Shown piece by piece: positions 36,612 to 44,791 of a DNA stretch of 64,000 nt; position 1 is the stretch's first letter, and each line of letters opens with the position of its first letter. The stretch is taken from the NCBI GenBank assembly GCA_028533045.1, contig JAQQAP010000020.1:62001-126000 (forward strand), read 5' to 3'. Both the position numbers and the translations under genes were made by a program. Source of the stretch: Spirochaetales bacterium. GTDB lineage: Bacteria; Spirochaetota; Spirochaetia; DSM-2461. A model generated the notes under the pieces. The model had not been told where the DNA came from. It searched no databases and saw only the letters and a program-made list of their open reading frames with translations.

Positions 36612-39600
36612 CTAAAGGAAATACCCCACCCCGCCTTCAAACAGGGGCTGGTGCTTCTCGCCGGGGATGTTGCGGAAAAGGTTTTCCTTGTAACGCTCGG
36701 TATGTCCCATTTTCCCCAGAACTCTTCCGTCGGGGGAACAGATTCCTTCTGCCGCCAGAATTGAACCGTTCGGGTTAAAACGTCGGTCCATAGTGGGATG
36801 GCCTTCGCCGTCCACATACTGGAAGCAGAGCTGCCCCTTCTTCACCAACTCATCCATCACAGCCGGTTCACCGTAAAACTTGCCTTCCCCGTGGGAAAGG
36901 GCGATTTCATGGATATCTCCGACTTTCATCTGGGAAAGCCAGGGAGAAAGGTTGGAAGCCACGCGCAGGGAAGCCATGCGGGAGATGTGGCGGCCGATAT
37001 TGTTGTAGGTTAAGGTGGGAGAGTGCTCTTCCTGGGGAGTGATTTTTCCGTAAGGCAGAAGGCCGCTTTTGACAAGGGCCTGGAAGCCGTTACAGATTCC
37101 CAGAATCAAACCGTCCCGGTCCAACAGTCGGTGAACTCCATCGCTTATGGCGCTGTTGCTTAGGATATTGGCAATGAACTTACCGGACCCTTCCGGCTCA
37201 TCTCCGGCGGAAAATCCTCCGGAGAGCATAAGAAGCTGGCTCTTATCCAGTTCCTTCACAAGGAGATCCAGAGATTCTTCGATCTGCTCGGCCGTTCGGT
37301 TTCTAAAAAGGAGCACCTTTCCTTCCGCCCCTGCCTCTTCAAAGGCCCGCAAGGTGTCGTATTCACAGTTGGTACCGGGGAAGACAGGAATCAGAACGCG
37401 GGGTTTGGCCTTGTCTCCCAGGGGATTCTTTAAGGTCACAACAGGACCGTTCGTGTAGTCTTTGGTAAGGACTTTTTCGCCTCCGTCGGCGGTCAGGTCT
37501 TCAAAAACATGCTGGAATACTCCAGTCCAGGTCTCCCGGCACTCTGCCAGGGGAAGGTCAAAGAGAGTTTTTCCCTCAAAGGAGGCAACAAGTCGTTCTG
37601 AATCGCTTGTCTGTCCGATTTCAATCAGTCTGTCATCATCCAGTCCGCTTCCGGCCAGGCTCAAGGCCTCTTCCGCTTCGATAAGGAAGGAGCCGTAGGA
37701 GATTTGGTAAAGCTCTTCCGAAGAGAGGCCGCTCACCATAAATCCGATATCATTACCGACGGCTCCCTTAAAAAGGGCTTCCCCTGCCCCGCCCGCTTTA
37801 AGAGACTGGGCGGAGAGGATTTTTCCCTCTTCGATCCACTGAGCCAGCCTATCAAAAAGCTGCCCCATCTCTGCGGTCTGAGGCATCTGATTCTCATCGG
37901 GAAGATTCCGTAACAGGTATAGTTTGTGACCCGCCCCTTTAAAGTCGGTGGAGACGCTGCGGGAGGCCTTACCTGTGGCTACGGCAAAAGAGATAAGCGT
38001 GGGAGGAACGTGGAGTTCGCCAAAGGAGCCGGACATACTGTCCTTACCACCGATGGCGGGCAGTTCCAGTTCGCGCTGAACTTTCAAAGCTCCCAGAAGG
38101 GCGGCAAAAGGAAGGCCCCAGTTTTCCGCACTGTCCTCAAGTCGTCGGAAATACTCCTGAAAGGAAAAGCGAGTTTCCCGCCATTTTGCCCCAGCGGCGA
38201 CCAATTTGGCCAGCGATTCGGTTACGGCCCAGGCCGCTCCGTGGAAGGGGCTCCAGGAGGAGATTTCCGGATTAAAACCGCAGGACATGAAGCTGGCCGT
38301 GTCGGTAGTACCCTTAAGAAGAGGAAGTTTATGGATGGAACATTCACTTTCGGAAAGCTGATTCTTACCGCCATAGGGCATCTGAACAGTCCCGGCACCA
38401 ATGGTTGAGTCAAACATCTCAACCAGACCTTTCTGAGAAGCCACTTCCAGTGAAGCCAGGTGGTTGAGAAACTTTTTAGCCTCATCCGGTCCTTCGGGCA
38501 TTCGGAAAAAGGGAGATTCTTCCGTGTCATTCAGAACAACCTTAACCTTTGCTTCGGAACGAACGCCGTTGGTATCCAGGAAGGCCCGATCGATGTTAAC
38601 AATCTGATCGCCCCGCCAGTTCATGCGCAGCCGGTTGTCTCCGGTTACGGCGGCTACTTCCACCGCTTCCAGGTTTTCCAGATCCGCCAGAGCCAGGAAT
38701 CGGTCCCGATCCTTGGCTTCTACCACGACGGCCATTCTTTCCTGGGACTCACTAATGGCCAGTTCGGTCCCGTTAAGACCAAGATATTTTACAGGGACCC
38801 GGTCCAGTTCTATCTCCAGACCGTCGCTGAGCTCTCCGATGGCTACAGACACACCGCCTGCTCCAAAGTCGTTACATTTCTTGATGAGCCCGGTCACTTC
38901 CGGGTTTCGGAAGAGGCGCTGGATTTTTCGTTCCTCCGGGGCGTTCCCCTTCTGAACTTCCGCGCCGCAGCTTTCCAAAGACTCGGTGGTGTGGGCCTTA
39001 CTGGAGCCGGTCGCCCCGCCGCATCCGTCCCGTCCGGTTTTTCCTCCCAGGAGGATAATAACGTCCCCGGGAACGGGTGATTCTCGTCGCACCCAATCGG
39101 CGGGAACGGCCCCTACAACGGCCCCCACTTCCATGCGCTTGGCCCGGTAACCGGGGTGGTAAATTTCTTTTACGTAGCTGGTGGCCAGACCAATCTGGTT
39201 ACCGTAGGAGCTATAACCGTGAGCGGCGCCGGTGGTAATAACTTTCTGGGGAAGCTTTCCCGCCATGGTTTCTTCCACGGGAACTCGGGGATCACCGGCT
39301 CCGGTAAGTCTCATGGCCTGATAAACGTAGGAACGGCCCGAAAGGGGGTCACGAATGGCTCCTCCGATACAGGTGGAGGCGCCACCGAAGGGTTCGATTT
39401 CCGTAGGGTGGTTGTGGGTTTCATTCTTAAACATGAGAAGCCATTTTTCCGTACGGGTCTTCTCGTCTTCGGTCACATCCACATCAATAAAGACGCTACA
39501 GGCATTGATCTCTTCGGATACTTCCATGTCGTCCAGCTTACCCGCCTTGCGGAGTTCTTTACCGGAGAGGGTGGCCATATCCATAAGGGTCATGGGCTTT

Positions 39601-40388
39601 TTACCGCCGTGTACTTTTTCACGGGCGGCCACATATTCGTCAAAGGCGTCCTGGAAGAGGGCCGCGTACCGTCCTTCGGGCAGCTCTACAGTAGTCAGTT
39701 CAGTTTCAAAGGTGGTGTGGCGGCAGTGGTCGGACCAATAAGTATCGAGAACCTTCAATTCCGTTTCCGAAGGATTACGCTTCTCTTCGTTCTTAAAATA
39801 GTTCTGAACAAAGGCCAGGTCACCATGGGTCATGGCCATTCCCTGGCTCTTCCGGAACTCTTCCAGTTCCCCTTCCTGCCAGTCGATAAATCGGTCTATC
39901 CGCTCAACGGGAATCACATCGGCGGGAATATCTTCTATGGACCGGATAGAAAGGTCTTTATAGCGCATTTCCAGGGGATTAATAAAATAATTTTCTATGC
40001 GGCTCCGGTCTTCATCACTCAATTTACCTTCAAGTATGACCATTTTACCCGTTTTCACGTGACCTTCCCAATGGGGATGGAGCAGCTTCATGCACTGGGC
40101 GGCAGAATCGGCACGCTGGTCAAACTGACCGGGAAGAGCTTCCACGGCAAAAGCCTTTGCCGGTGCATCAAAATCGTAGTAAACGGCGTCTACGTTCTTT
40201 TCGGAGAAGACCTGATCCACCGCTTCTTTAAAGGCAGCTTCATCCAGATCATCGGCGTCGTAAATATTTAAAAGCCGGACCTTTTCAAGTCCTTTCACAC
40301 CAAGGGTTTCCTCAAAATCCGCCCTCAAATGCACTGCTTCCTGATCGAATCCCTCTTTCTTCTCTACGAATACACGGTAAAAACCCAC
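36612..40388 (-). CDS. purL: Phosphoribosylformylglycinamidine synthase, single-chain
   Basis: PurL converts FGAR, glutamine and ATP to FGAM in purine synthesis. The chain holds an N-terminal PurS-like part, two AIR-synthase-like halves (HNHPTEIEPFGGASTCIGG, GGKTGRDGCGGATGSS, then GGKDSMSG) and a C-terminal glutaminase with nucleophile Cys in GICNGFQ. At about 1258 residues it resembles the slightly shorter single-chain type found in Clostridia more than E. coli PurL (1295). I start it at GTG 40388, 6 bases after AAGGAGG. The upstream ATG at 40412 would place that Shine-Dalgarno inside the gene and lies before the predicted transcription start. Confidence 0.93.
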   Translation of the reverse strand: MGFYRVFVEKKEGFDQEAVHLRADFEETLGVKGLEKVRLLNIYDADDLDEAAFKEAVDQVFSEKNVDAVYYDFDAPAKAFAVEALPGQFDQRADSAAQCMKLLHPHWEGHVKTGKMVILEGKLSDEDRSRIENYFINPLEMRYKDLSIRSIEDIPADVIPVERIDRFIDWQEGELEEFRKSQGMAMTHGDLAFVQNYFKNEEKRNPSETELKVLDTYWSDHCRHTTFETELTTVELPEGRYAALFQDAFDEYVAAREKVHGGKKPMTLMDMATLSGKELRKAGKLDDMEVSEEINACSVFIDVDVTEDEKTRTEKWLLMFKNETHNHPTEIEPFGGASTCIGGAIRDPLSGRSYVYQAMRLTGAGDPRVPVEETMAGKLPQKVITTGAAHGYSSYGNQIGLATSYVKEIYHPGYRAKRMEVGAVVGAVPADWVRRESPVPGDVIILLGGKTGRDGCGGATGSSKAHTTESLESCGAEVQKGNAPEERKIQRLFRNPEVTGLIKKCNDFGAGGVSVAIGELSDGLEIELDRVPVKYLGLNGTELAISESQERMAVVVEAKDRDRFLALADLENLEAVEVAAVTGDNRLRMNWRGDQIVNIDRAFLDTNGVRSEAKVKVVLNDTEESPFFRMPEGPDEAKKFLNHLASLEVASQKGLVEMFDSTIGAGTVQMPYGGKNQLSESECSIHKLPLLKGTTDTASFMSCGFNPEISSWSPFHGAAWAVTESLAKLVAAGAKWRETRFSFQEYFRRLEDSAENWGLPFAALLGALKVQRELELPAIGGKDSMSGSFGELHVPPTLISFAVATGKASRSVSTDFKGAGHKLYLLRNLPDENQMPQTAEMGQLFDRLAQWIEEGKILSAQSLKAGGAGEALFKGAVGNDIGFMVSGLSSEELYQISYGSFLIEAEEALSLAGSGLDDDRLIEIGQTSDSERLVASFEGKTLFDLPLAECRETWTGVFQHVFEDLTADGGEKVLTKDYTNGPVVTLKNPLGDKAKPRVLIPVFPGTNCEYDTLRAFEEAGAEGKVLLFRNRTAEQIEESLDLLVKELDKSQLLMLSGGFSAGDEPEGSGKFIANILSNSAISDGVHRLLDRDGLILGICNGFQALVKSGLLPYGKITPQEEHSPTLTYNNIGRHISRMASLRVASNLSPWLSQMKVGDIHEIALSHGEGKFYGEPAVMDELVKKGQLCFQYVDGEGHPTMDRRFNPNGSILAAEGICSPDGRVLGKMGHTERYKENLFRNIPGEKHQPLFEGGVGYFL

Positions 40389-40418
40389 CGATTCCCTCCT
40401 TAAGTGGGCCATATTATA
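40389..40418 (-). promoter_or_regulatory. purL -10 box and start-deciding Shine-Dalgarno
   Basis: On the minus strand a perfect TATAAT lies at 40418-40413 and AAGGAGG at 40401-40395, followed 6 bases later by GTG 40388. The -35 region is poor. Transcription should begin near 40406, downstream of ATG 40412, so that ATG cannot be the start codon. Confidence 0.6.
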
Positions 40419-40460
40419 GACGAACTACCCCGATTTGGGAAGTACAGGAGCCGACTCTTA

Positions 40461-40489
40461 TTGACTTAAAAGGGCCGATTCCCTATATT
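40461..40489 (+). promoter_or_regulatory. Promoter of the HTH-EIIA gene
   Basis: TTGACT (40461-40466), a 17-base spacer and TATATT (40484-40489) give 5 of 6 matches in each box. AGAGGA precedes the ATG at 40526, so the leader is about 30 bases. Confidence 0.7.
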
Positions 40490-40525
40490 TCTTTATAGGA
40501 CGATCAAGGACTTTAGAGGACTTTT

Positions 40526-41212
40526 ATGATAAATGATGAAATATTGACTCTGGCTGAGACGGCGGAATACCTTAAGGTGGCGGAAAAAACGGTTCAACGT
40601 ATGATTGCCGCCCACAAGATTCCCTGTACCCGGGTGGGTAACCAGTGGAGATTTATCAAGGCCGTTTTAGACGATTGGCTTATGGATTCCATGCAGGATA
40701 AGGAAGAGAGCAGGGGCGATCTTTCCCGGCTTATTGAATCGGGGAAAGTAGAAATAAACCTTTCCCGGCTGCTTTTTGATTCTATTATCCCCCTTGCGCA
40801 GGGAAGCCGCCGGGAGATTCTGAGCCAACTGGCCTCTCCCCTTGTGGAGAAGGGCTTAATCAGTAACCCCGAAGGCTACCTGAATAAACTGGAAGACCGG
40901 GAAAACATGATATCCACCGCCATTGGCGAAGGTGTTGCCATTCCCCACATTAGAAATCCTAAAGAGAACGAGCAGGTGGAACCCTGTATTGTTGTGGGGA
41001 TTTCCCCGGAGGGGGTCGACTTCCATGCTATTGACGAACAGCCGGTCCATCTCTTTTTCCTGGTTCACACCAATAGCGAGACGGTCCATTTACGAATCCT
41101 TTCCCATATTACGGGACTACTTAAGAGTAACGGCTACGGGGATTTCCTGAATTGCCAAAGCAAAAAAGATGTGGAATCACTCCTTATAAAAAAAGAAACC
41201 GGCTCCCAGTAG
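40526..41212 (+). CDS. Helix-turn-helix/PTS EIIA (PtsN-like) fusion protein
   Basis: The 228-residue protein joins an excisionase/MerR-type helix-turn-helix (residues about 5-55, LTLAETAEYLKVAEKTVQRM, then TRVGNQWRF) to a PTS EIIA domain of the fructose/nitrogen type (about 75-225). His141 in GEGVAIPHIR is the expected phosphorylation site. No EIIB or EIIC gene is nearby. The arrangement suggests a DNA-binding protein whose activity follows the phosphorylation state of the PTS chain, that is, a one-protein metabolic regulator. This is inference; the fold assignments are from motifs. It has its own good promoter. Confidence 0.82.
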   Translation: MINDEILTLAETAEYLKVAEKTVQRMIAAHKIPCTRVGNQWRFIKAVLDDWLMDSMQDKEESRGDLSRLIESGKVEINLSRLLFDSIIPLAQGSRREILSQLASPLVEKGLISNPEGYLNKLEDRENMISTAIGEGVAIPHIRNPKENEQVEPCIVVGISPEGVDFHAIDEQPVHLFFLVHTNSETVHLRILSHITGLLKSNGYGDFLNCQSKKDVESLLIKKETGSQ

Positions 41213-41222
41213 TGGAAGCCGG
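41199..41222 (+). terminator. Hairpin over the stop codon of the HTH-EIIA gene
   Basis: CCGGCT at 41199-41204 pairs with AGCCGG at 41217-41222 and encloses the stop codon. No T run follows, so this is an mRNA 3' structure or a weak terminator. Confidence 0.35.
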
Positions 41223-41243
41223 AAGGGGGGAATAGGAGAGATT

Positions 41244-41276
41244 ATGAAAACAGCAACATGCTGCATCCAACAATAA
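41244..41276 (+). CDS. Possible 10-codon mini-ORF
   Basis: GGAGAG lies 3-4 bases before an ATG that opens a 10-residue frame, MKTATCCIQQ, ended by TAA. The Shine-Dalgarno is as good as those of the real genes nearby. It follows the HTH-EIIA gene by 31 bases. It may be a leader-type or regulatory peptide, the relic of a lost gene, or chance. Confidence 0.25.
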   Translation: MKTATCCIQQ

Positions 41277-41312
41277 CAAAATAAGACTAACAGCCTTACA
41301 TTTTCAAGATTA

Positions 41313-41350
41313 ATACATCAACGTAGAGAATGCAAATTTTTTTGATGTAT
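41313..41350. terminator. Hairpin between HTH-EIIA and recQ
   Basis: ATACATCAA (41313-41321) and TTGATGTAT (41342-41350) form a perfect 9-bp stem with a 20-base loop that ends in a T run. It sits 4 bases from the recQ stop codon, between convergent genes. It could be a terminator or a protein-binding dyad. Confidence 0.4.
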
Positions 41351-41353
41351 TTC

Positions 41354-42823
41354 TCACATTTTTCTCCGATCCCTTCTCTTGACACATATTCGGCCTTTAT
41401 GAATGCCCTTTGAGGGGATAATAATGTCTCCCTCTTTCCTCAAACAAGTAAAAGCTTCTCCTATCTCATCACTCTCCATAGTCTTTAACAATCCAAAACC
41501 GGGTAAAATACCGTATCCTTTTCCCCCTTTCCCTTTGAGAAAGTCTCTCCACTCCCGGGGCGTCCAGATAGCCCGATAAGCCCAAATCAGTTTTTTCAAA
41601 TCCCTTTCACCCACCCTGTTTTGGGGGATAGAATCACGGGGAGTACAATAATCACAGCCCCCGCAGTAAGAACTCTCCCAGCCCAAAGCTTCCATAAGAA
41701 GAGTCCGTCGGCAACAATCCCGGCGTTTAATGAAATCCGCCATTGTACCGCTGGCCTCAGCTCCGGGTGATACTAACATGAATGCCCGCGATTCGGCCCC
41801 GCTTCGCCCGGCCCGGCCCGCTTCCTGAATATAAGATTCGATGCTGTAGGGAATATCCCGGTGAATAACCGTTCTGAGCTGCCGGCAATCCACCCCCATT
41901 CCGTAAGCAGAAGAACAACAAAGCACAGCCTCTTTCTCAGCCAAAAACCAGGCCTCTGTATCCTCCTTCTCCTCCCGGGAGAGTCCGGCGTGGTAAAAAC
42001 GAATAGGACCGATTCCCTCACATGTTCCTATTCGTCTATCCAGATAGCGGGCAGTCTCTTCTGTCTGAGCCCGGGTACGGCAAAAAATCAGAATGGGCTT
42101 GCGTTCCCCCAGACACAACTCCTCAAGAGAGGGAAGAACCAAGGATGTATAAAGAAGATGATAATGAATATTGGCCCTGTCCGGATCGCCCATAATGGTA
42201 TGAAATCCCTTCCCCCCAAAAACCAGTTCACCAATTTGCTCCCGGAACTGGGGTGAGGCGGTAGCTGTATAGGCCGTTACCACAGGGAAATCTATCTCCT
42301 CCACCAGTTCCTTAACGGAGAGAAGGCCTGTTCTAAAAGAAGGCCCCCATTGGGGGATGGTGTGCACCTCATCAATCACAAGATGCACGATATTCAGCCC
42401 CTTTAGCCTCTCCCTAAAATCCGCCCCGCCGGCCGTTTCCGGGTTCGTCAGGATAAAGCGGCCTTCCCCTTCCTTCAATCTGCGCCAGTTTCCCTCCCTC
42501 TCCTCCCGGCTTTGTCCGCCTCGGAAAACAACCGGCTCCTGCCCCTCTTCCCTCAATCGTCTGGCCTGATCGTTCAAAAGCGCCAGGAGGGGATACAAAA
42601 TCAGTGTAATCCCTTCTGTAAGAAGGGCAGGCATGAGAAAACAGAGGGATTTGCCCGCTCCCGTTGGTAAAACAACCAGGTTCCGCCGGGGGGCTTCCTC
42701 CTGCCGCTCTTCCCCAAAGTAGCCTATCCCTTCCAGAGTGTTGGCAATTACGAGCCTCTGCCAGGGGAAAAGATAATCCAGCCCAAAGAGCTCCTTTAAT
42801 TTTTCATTATAAAAATCGGTCAT
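41354..42823 (-). CDS. recQ: RecQ-family DNA helicase
   Basis: This 3'-5' superfamily 2 helicase acts in recombination and repair. It has motif I PTGAGKS, motif II DEVH (usual DEAH), TAYTATAS, and motif VI with QEAGRAGRSG. A zinc-binding region follows (CCRRTLL, CGGCDYC). The winged-helix part is short and the HRDC domain is missing, so at 489 residues it resembles compact RecQ forms. ATG 42823 is used; a TTG two codons earlier is possible. The DNA before the start is pyrimidine-rich and lacks a Shine-Dalgarno. It is divergent from ddl. Confidence 0.85.
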   Translation of the reverse strand: MTDFYNEKLKELFGLDYLFPWQRLVIANTLEGIGYFGEERQEEAPRRNLVVLPTGAGKSLCFLMPALLTEGITLILYPLLALLNDQARRLREEGQEPVVFRGGQSREEREGNWRRLKEGEGRFILTNPETAGGADFRERLKGLNIVHLVIDEVHTIPQWGPSFRTGLLSVKELVEEIDFPVVTAYTATASPQFREQIGELVFGGKGFHTIMGDPDRANIHYHLLYTSLVLPSLEELCLGERKPILIFCRTRAQTEETARYLDRRIGTCEGIGPIRFYHAGLSREEKEDTEAWFLAEKEAVLCCSSAYGMGVDCRQLRTVIHRDIPYSIESYIQEAGRAGRSGAESRAFMLVSPGAEASGTMADFIKRRDCCRRTLLMEALGWESSYCGGCDYCTPRDSIPQNRVGERDLKKLIWAYRAIWTPREWRDFLKGKGGKGYGILPGFGLLKTMESDEIGEAFTCLRKEGDIIIPSKGIHKGRICVKRRDRRKM

Positions 42824-42912
42824 ACCCAAAGGGGGGAGGCTTTTTTTCGGAAAACCTCATTTTGCCCTATTCTTGTTGTATTTTTGACGCAACCGTGATA
42901 AAAAATGAGTCT

Positions 42913-43995
42913 ATGAAACACATTGTCCTTATCTACGGCGGCCGTTCGGGGGAGCATGAAGTATCCCTTAGGTCCGGTGCTTTTATTTATCACAACATCA
43001 AAAAATGCGGCCATATTCCCCATCCCGTGGGCATTTCTCCCGAGGGAATCTGGTACAGCCAGGATTTTACGGAGGAGCCGGAGGATATTCTCCCTCTTGT
43101 GGAAGATGAAAGCCGGCGGATTTCCCTTGTTCCCGGCAGGGGCATTGTGACAGGAAACGGTTCACTCCTGCCCTGCGATGTAGTTTTTCCCGTCATTCAC
43201 GGAACCTTTGGAGAGGATGGAACTCTTCAGGGACTGCTTGAGATGATGGGCCTCCCCTACGTAGGGGCCAATGTGCAAAGCAGTGCTCTGGGCATGGACA
43301 AGGTTTGTACCAAAGAGATTTGGGAGAAAGCGGGGCTCCCCATTGTGCCCTATGTTCGCCTGACAAAGGCTGATTGGGCCGATGAAAACCTGAATAGGGC
43401 GGCCTTTTTTAAAGAGTGCCGTCACAAACTTGATTTCCCCCTCTTTATAAAACCCTCCCGGGCCGGTTCTTCGGTGGGTGTCAGCCGGGCCGACGATGAG
43501 TCGTCCTTTTTTACAGGAATAGACAAGGCCCTTGCCTACGACGGGGAGATTCTCATAGAGAAAGCTGTGGATGCCCGGGAAATAGAGTGCTCCCTTCTTG
43601 GCAATGAAACTCCCGAGGTTTTTGGTCCCGGAGAGATCGCTCCCACCCATGATTTTTACGATTACGAGGCCAAATATATCGATCCCGACGGCGCGGCCCT
43701 TCTCATTCCCGCCCAAATTGATGAAAAACTCACCCATGAGATTAGGAAAACCGCCCTTAAGGCCTACAGGGTTTTAAAACTGAATGGACTCTCCCGGGTT
43801 GATCTCTTTTTAGATAAGAAAAGCGGCCGTTATTATCTGAATGAAGTGAACACTATGCCCGGTTTTACCAGTATTAGTATGTTCCCCATGCTTTGCGCCG
43901 CCGAAGGATTGGAGGGCCCCGAATTGATTGCCAAGCTTATCCAATTGGGCGAAGAGGAATTCACAAATAAGAATAAACTAAACTACCATAAATAG
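42913..43995 (+). CDS. ddl: D-alanine--D-alanine ligase
   Basis: Ddl makes D-Ala-D-Ala for peptidoglycan precursors. The 360-residue protein begins with IVLIYGGRSGEHEVSLRSG and has the ATP-grasp features: VIHGTFGEDGTLQGLLEMMGLPYVGA, FIKPSRAGSSVGVSR, EKAVDAREIECSLLGN, and the metal-binding end NEVNTMPGFTSISMFP. ATG 42913 is chosen because the conserved N-terminus begins there; the frame stays open upstream but would overlap recQ on the other strand. The RBS is weak. A stem-loop follows the gene. Confidence 0.93.
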   Translation: MKHIVLIYGGRSGEHEVSLRSGAFIYHNIKKCGHIPHPVGISPEGIWYSQDFTEEPEDILPLVEDESRRISLVPGRGIVTGNGSLLPCDVVFPVIHGTFGEDGTLQGLLEMMGLPYVGANVQSSALGMDKVCTKEIWEKAGLPIVPYVRLTKADWADENLNRAAFFKECRHKLDFPLFIKPSRAGSSVGVSRADDESSFFTGIDKALAYDGEILIEKAVDAREIECSLLGNETPEVFGPGEIAPTHDFYDYEAKYIDPDGAALLIPAQIDEKLTHEIRKTALKAYRVLKLNGLSRVDLFLDKKSGRYYLNEVNTMPGFTSISMFPMLCAAEGLEGPELIAKLIQLGEEEFTNKNKLNYHK

Positions 43996-44000
43996 TTAAT

Positions 44001-44036
44001 CCCGGCTTTCTCTCCCCTGAGGGGCGAAAGACCGGG
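44001..44036. terminator. Stem-loop between ddl and tetR-like gene
   Basis: CCCGG, CTTTC and CCCC pair with GGGG, GAAAG and CCGGG around a TGA loop, with small internal loops. It lies 6 bases after the ddl stop and between convergent genes. There is no long T run, so strength is uncertain. Confidence 0.55.
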
Positions 44037-44065
44037 ACTTAAAGGCTTACTTACTTTTTACTAAA

Positions 44066-44590
44066 CTACTTGATCATGTATTCCAGAAAAAGATCGGTAG
44101 CTTCGGGGGCATACTTTCTTTCGTTCTGAAGAATAGTATTCAACCCGTTAAGGATGGCATAGGAGACCGGTTTGGCAATTTCCTCAAAGCCGTCCTTTCC
44201 TTTGTACTGCTCCACGAGGGCTTCCGTAAGAAGGCTGTATACATCGTCTACGGCACGGGCGTACTTTGTTCCCTTGGTTGTGTTAAAAAGGATGAGCCAT
44301 TCCGCTTTATTGGCTTTCTGGAGCTCCACAAGACGGTCTAGAAGCTCTTTAACCTGTCCCTTTTCTTCGGACATATTCTTGCGAAGATCCTTTAGTTCCT
44401 GATAAAGGTCCCCCACAATAGCGCCAAACATATCCTCTTTATTCTTATAGTAGCGATAGAGATTTCCCACGGTCATTTTGGCCGAATCGGCAATATCTCT
44501 CATGGACGCCTTGTCAAAACCGTTGTTCTTGAATTCCCGTTTAGCCGACTTGATAATTCTCTGTCGAACTTCTTCTTTTAATACCTGCAT
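44066..44590 (-). CDS. TetR-family transcription regulator
   Basis: The 174-residue protein has a TetR N-terminal helix-turn-helix (FDKASMRDIADSAKMTVGNLYRYYKNKEDMF, about residues 22-53 in sense of position) and a helical ligand-binding C-terminal domain that is short for the family. GGAGG precedes the ATG. It is divergent from the nucleotidyltransferase-transporter fusion gene, with about 200 bases of very AT-rich DNA between them, so that gene is the likely target. Confidence 0.85.
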   Translation of the reverse strand: MQVLKEEVRQRIIKSAKREFKNNGFDKASMRDIADSAKMTVGNLYRYYKNKEDMFGAIVGDLYQELKDLRKNMSEEKGQVKELLDRLVELQKANKAEWLILFNTTKGTKYARAVDDVYSLLTEALVEQYKGKDGFEEIAKPVSYAILNGLNTILQNERKYAPEATDLFLEYMIK

Positions 44591-44791
44591 TGGATTCCTC
44601 CGTATTTACTTTTTTATATTTTTCACTTTTTTAAATGAACCCTTAAAAAAACATACGAAAGTTTATACCGAATTGCAAGCTTTGCCACCAAAAATCTTAT
44701 TTTTTTTTGGGAACCAATTAATAGCCCCCTATTTAAGTAAAAAAAAGACGGGTTAGTGACTTTTTTTTTCTTCTATGTTCTAATGGGTTTA

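Noticed and set aside
39156-40271. 371-residue plus-strand frame opposite purL
   Set aside because: It is Gly- and Phe-rich antisense of purL without motif or RBS.
42828-42838. Purine-rich GGGGGGAGG on the plus strand before ddl
   Set aside because: It looks like a Shine-Dalgarno, but no start codon follows at a proper distance and ddl begins 75 bases later.
42664-42912. Longer N-terminus of ddl
   Set aside because: It overlaps recQ on the other strand, reads as low-complexity translation, and the conserved Ddl start is at 42913.
44591-44791. Clear promoter or operator for the nucleotidyltransferase-transporter fusion
   Set aside because: The gap is dominated by A and T runs; several TATAAT-like words occur but none has a matching -35 box, so no site is called.
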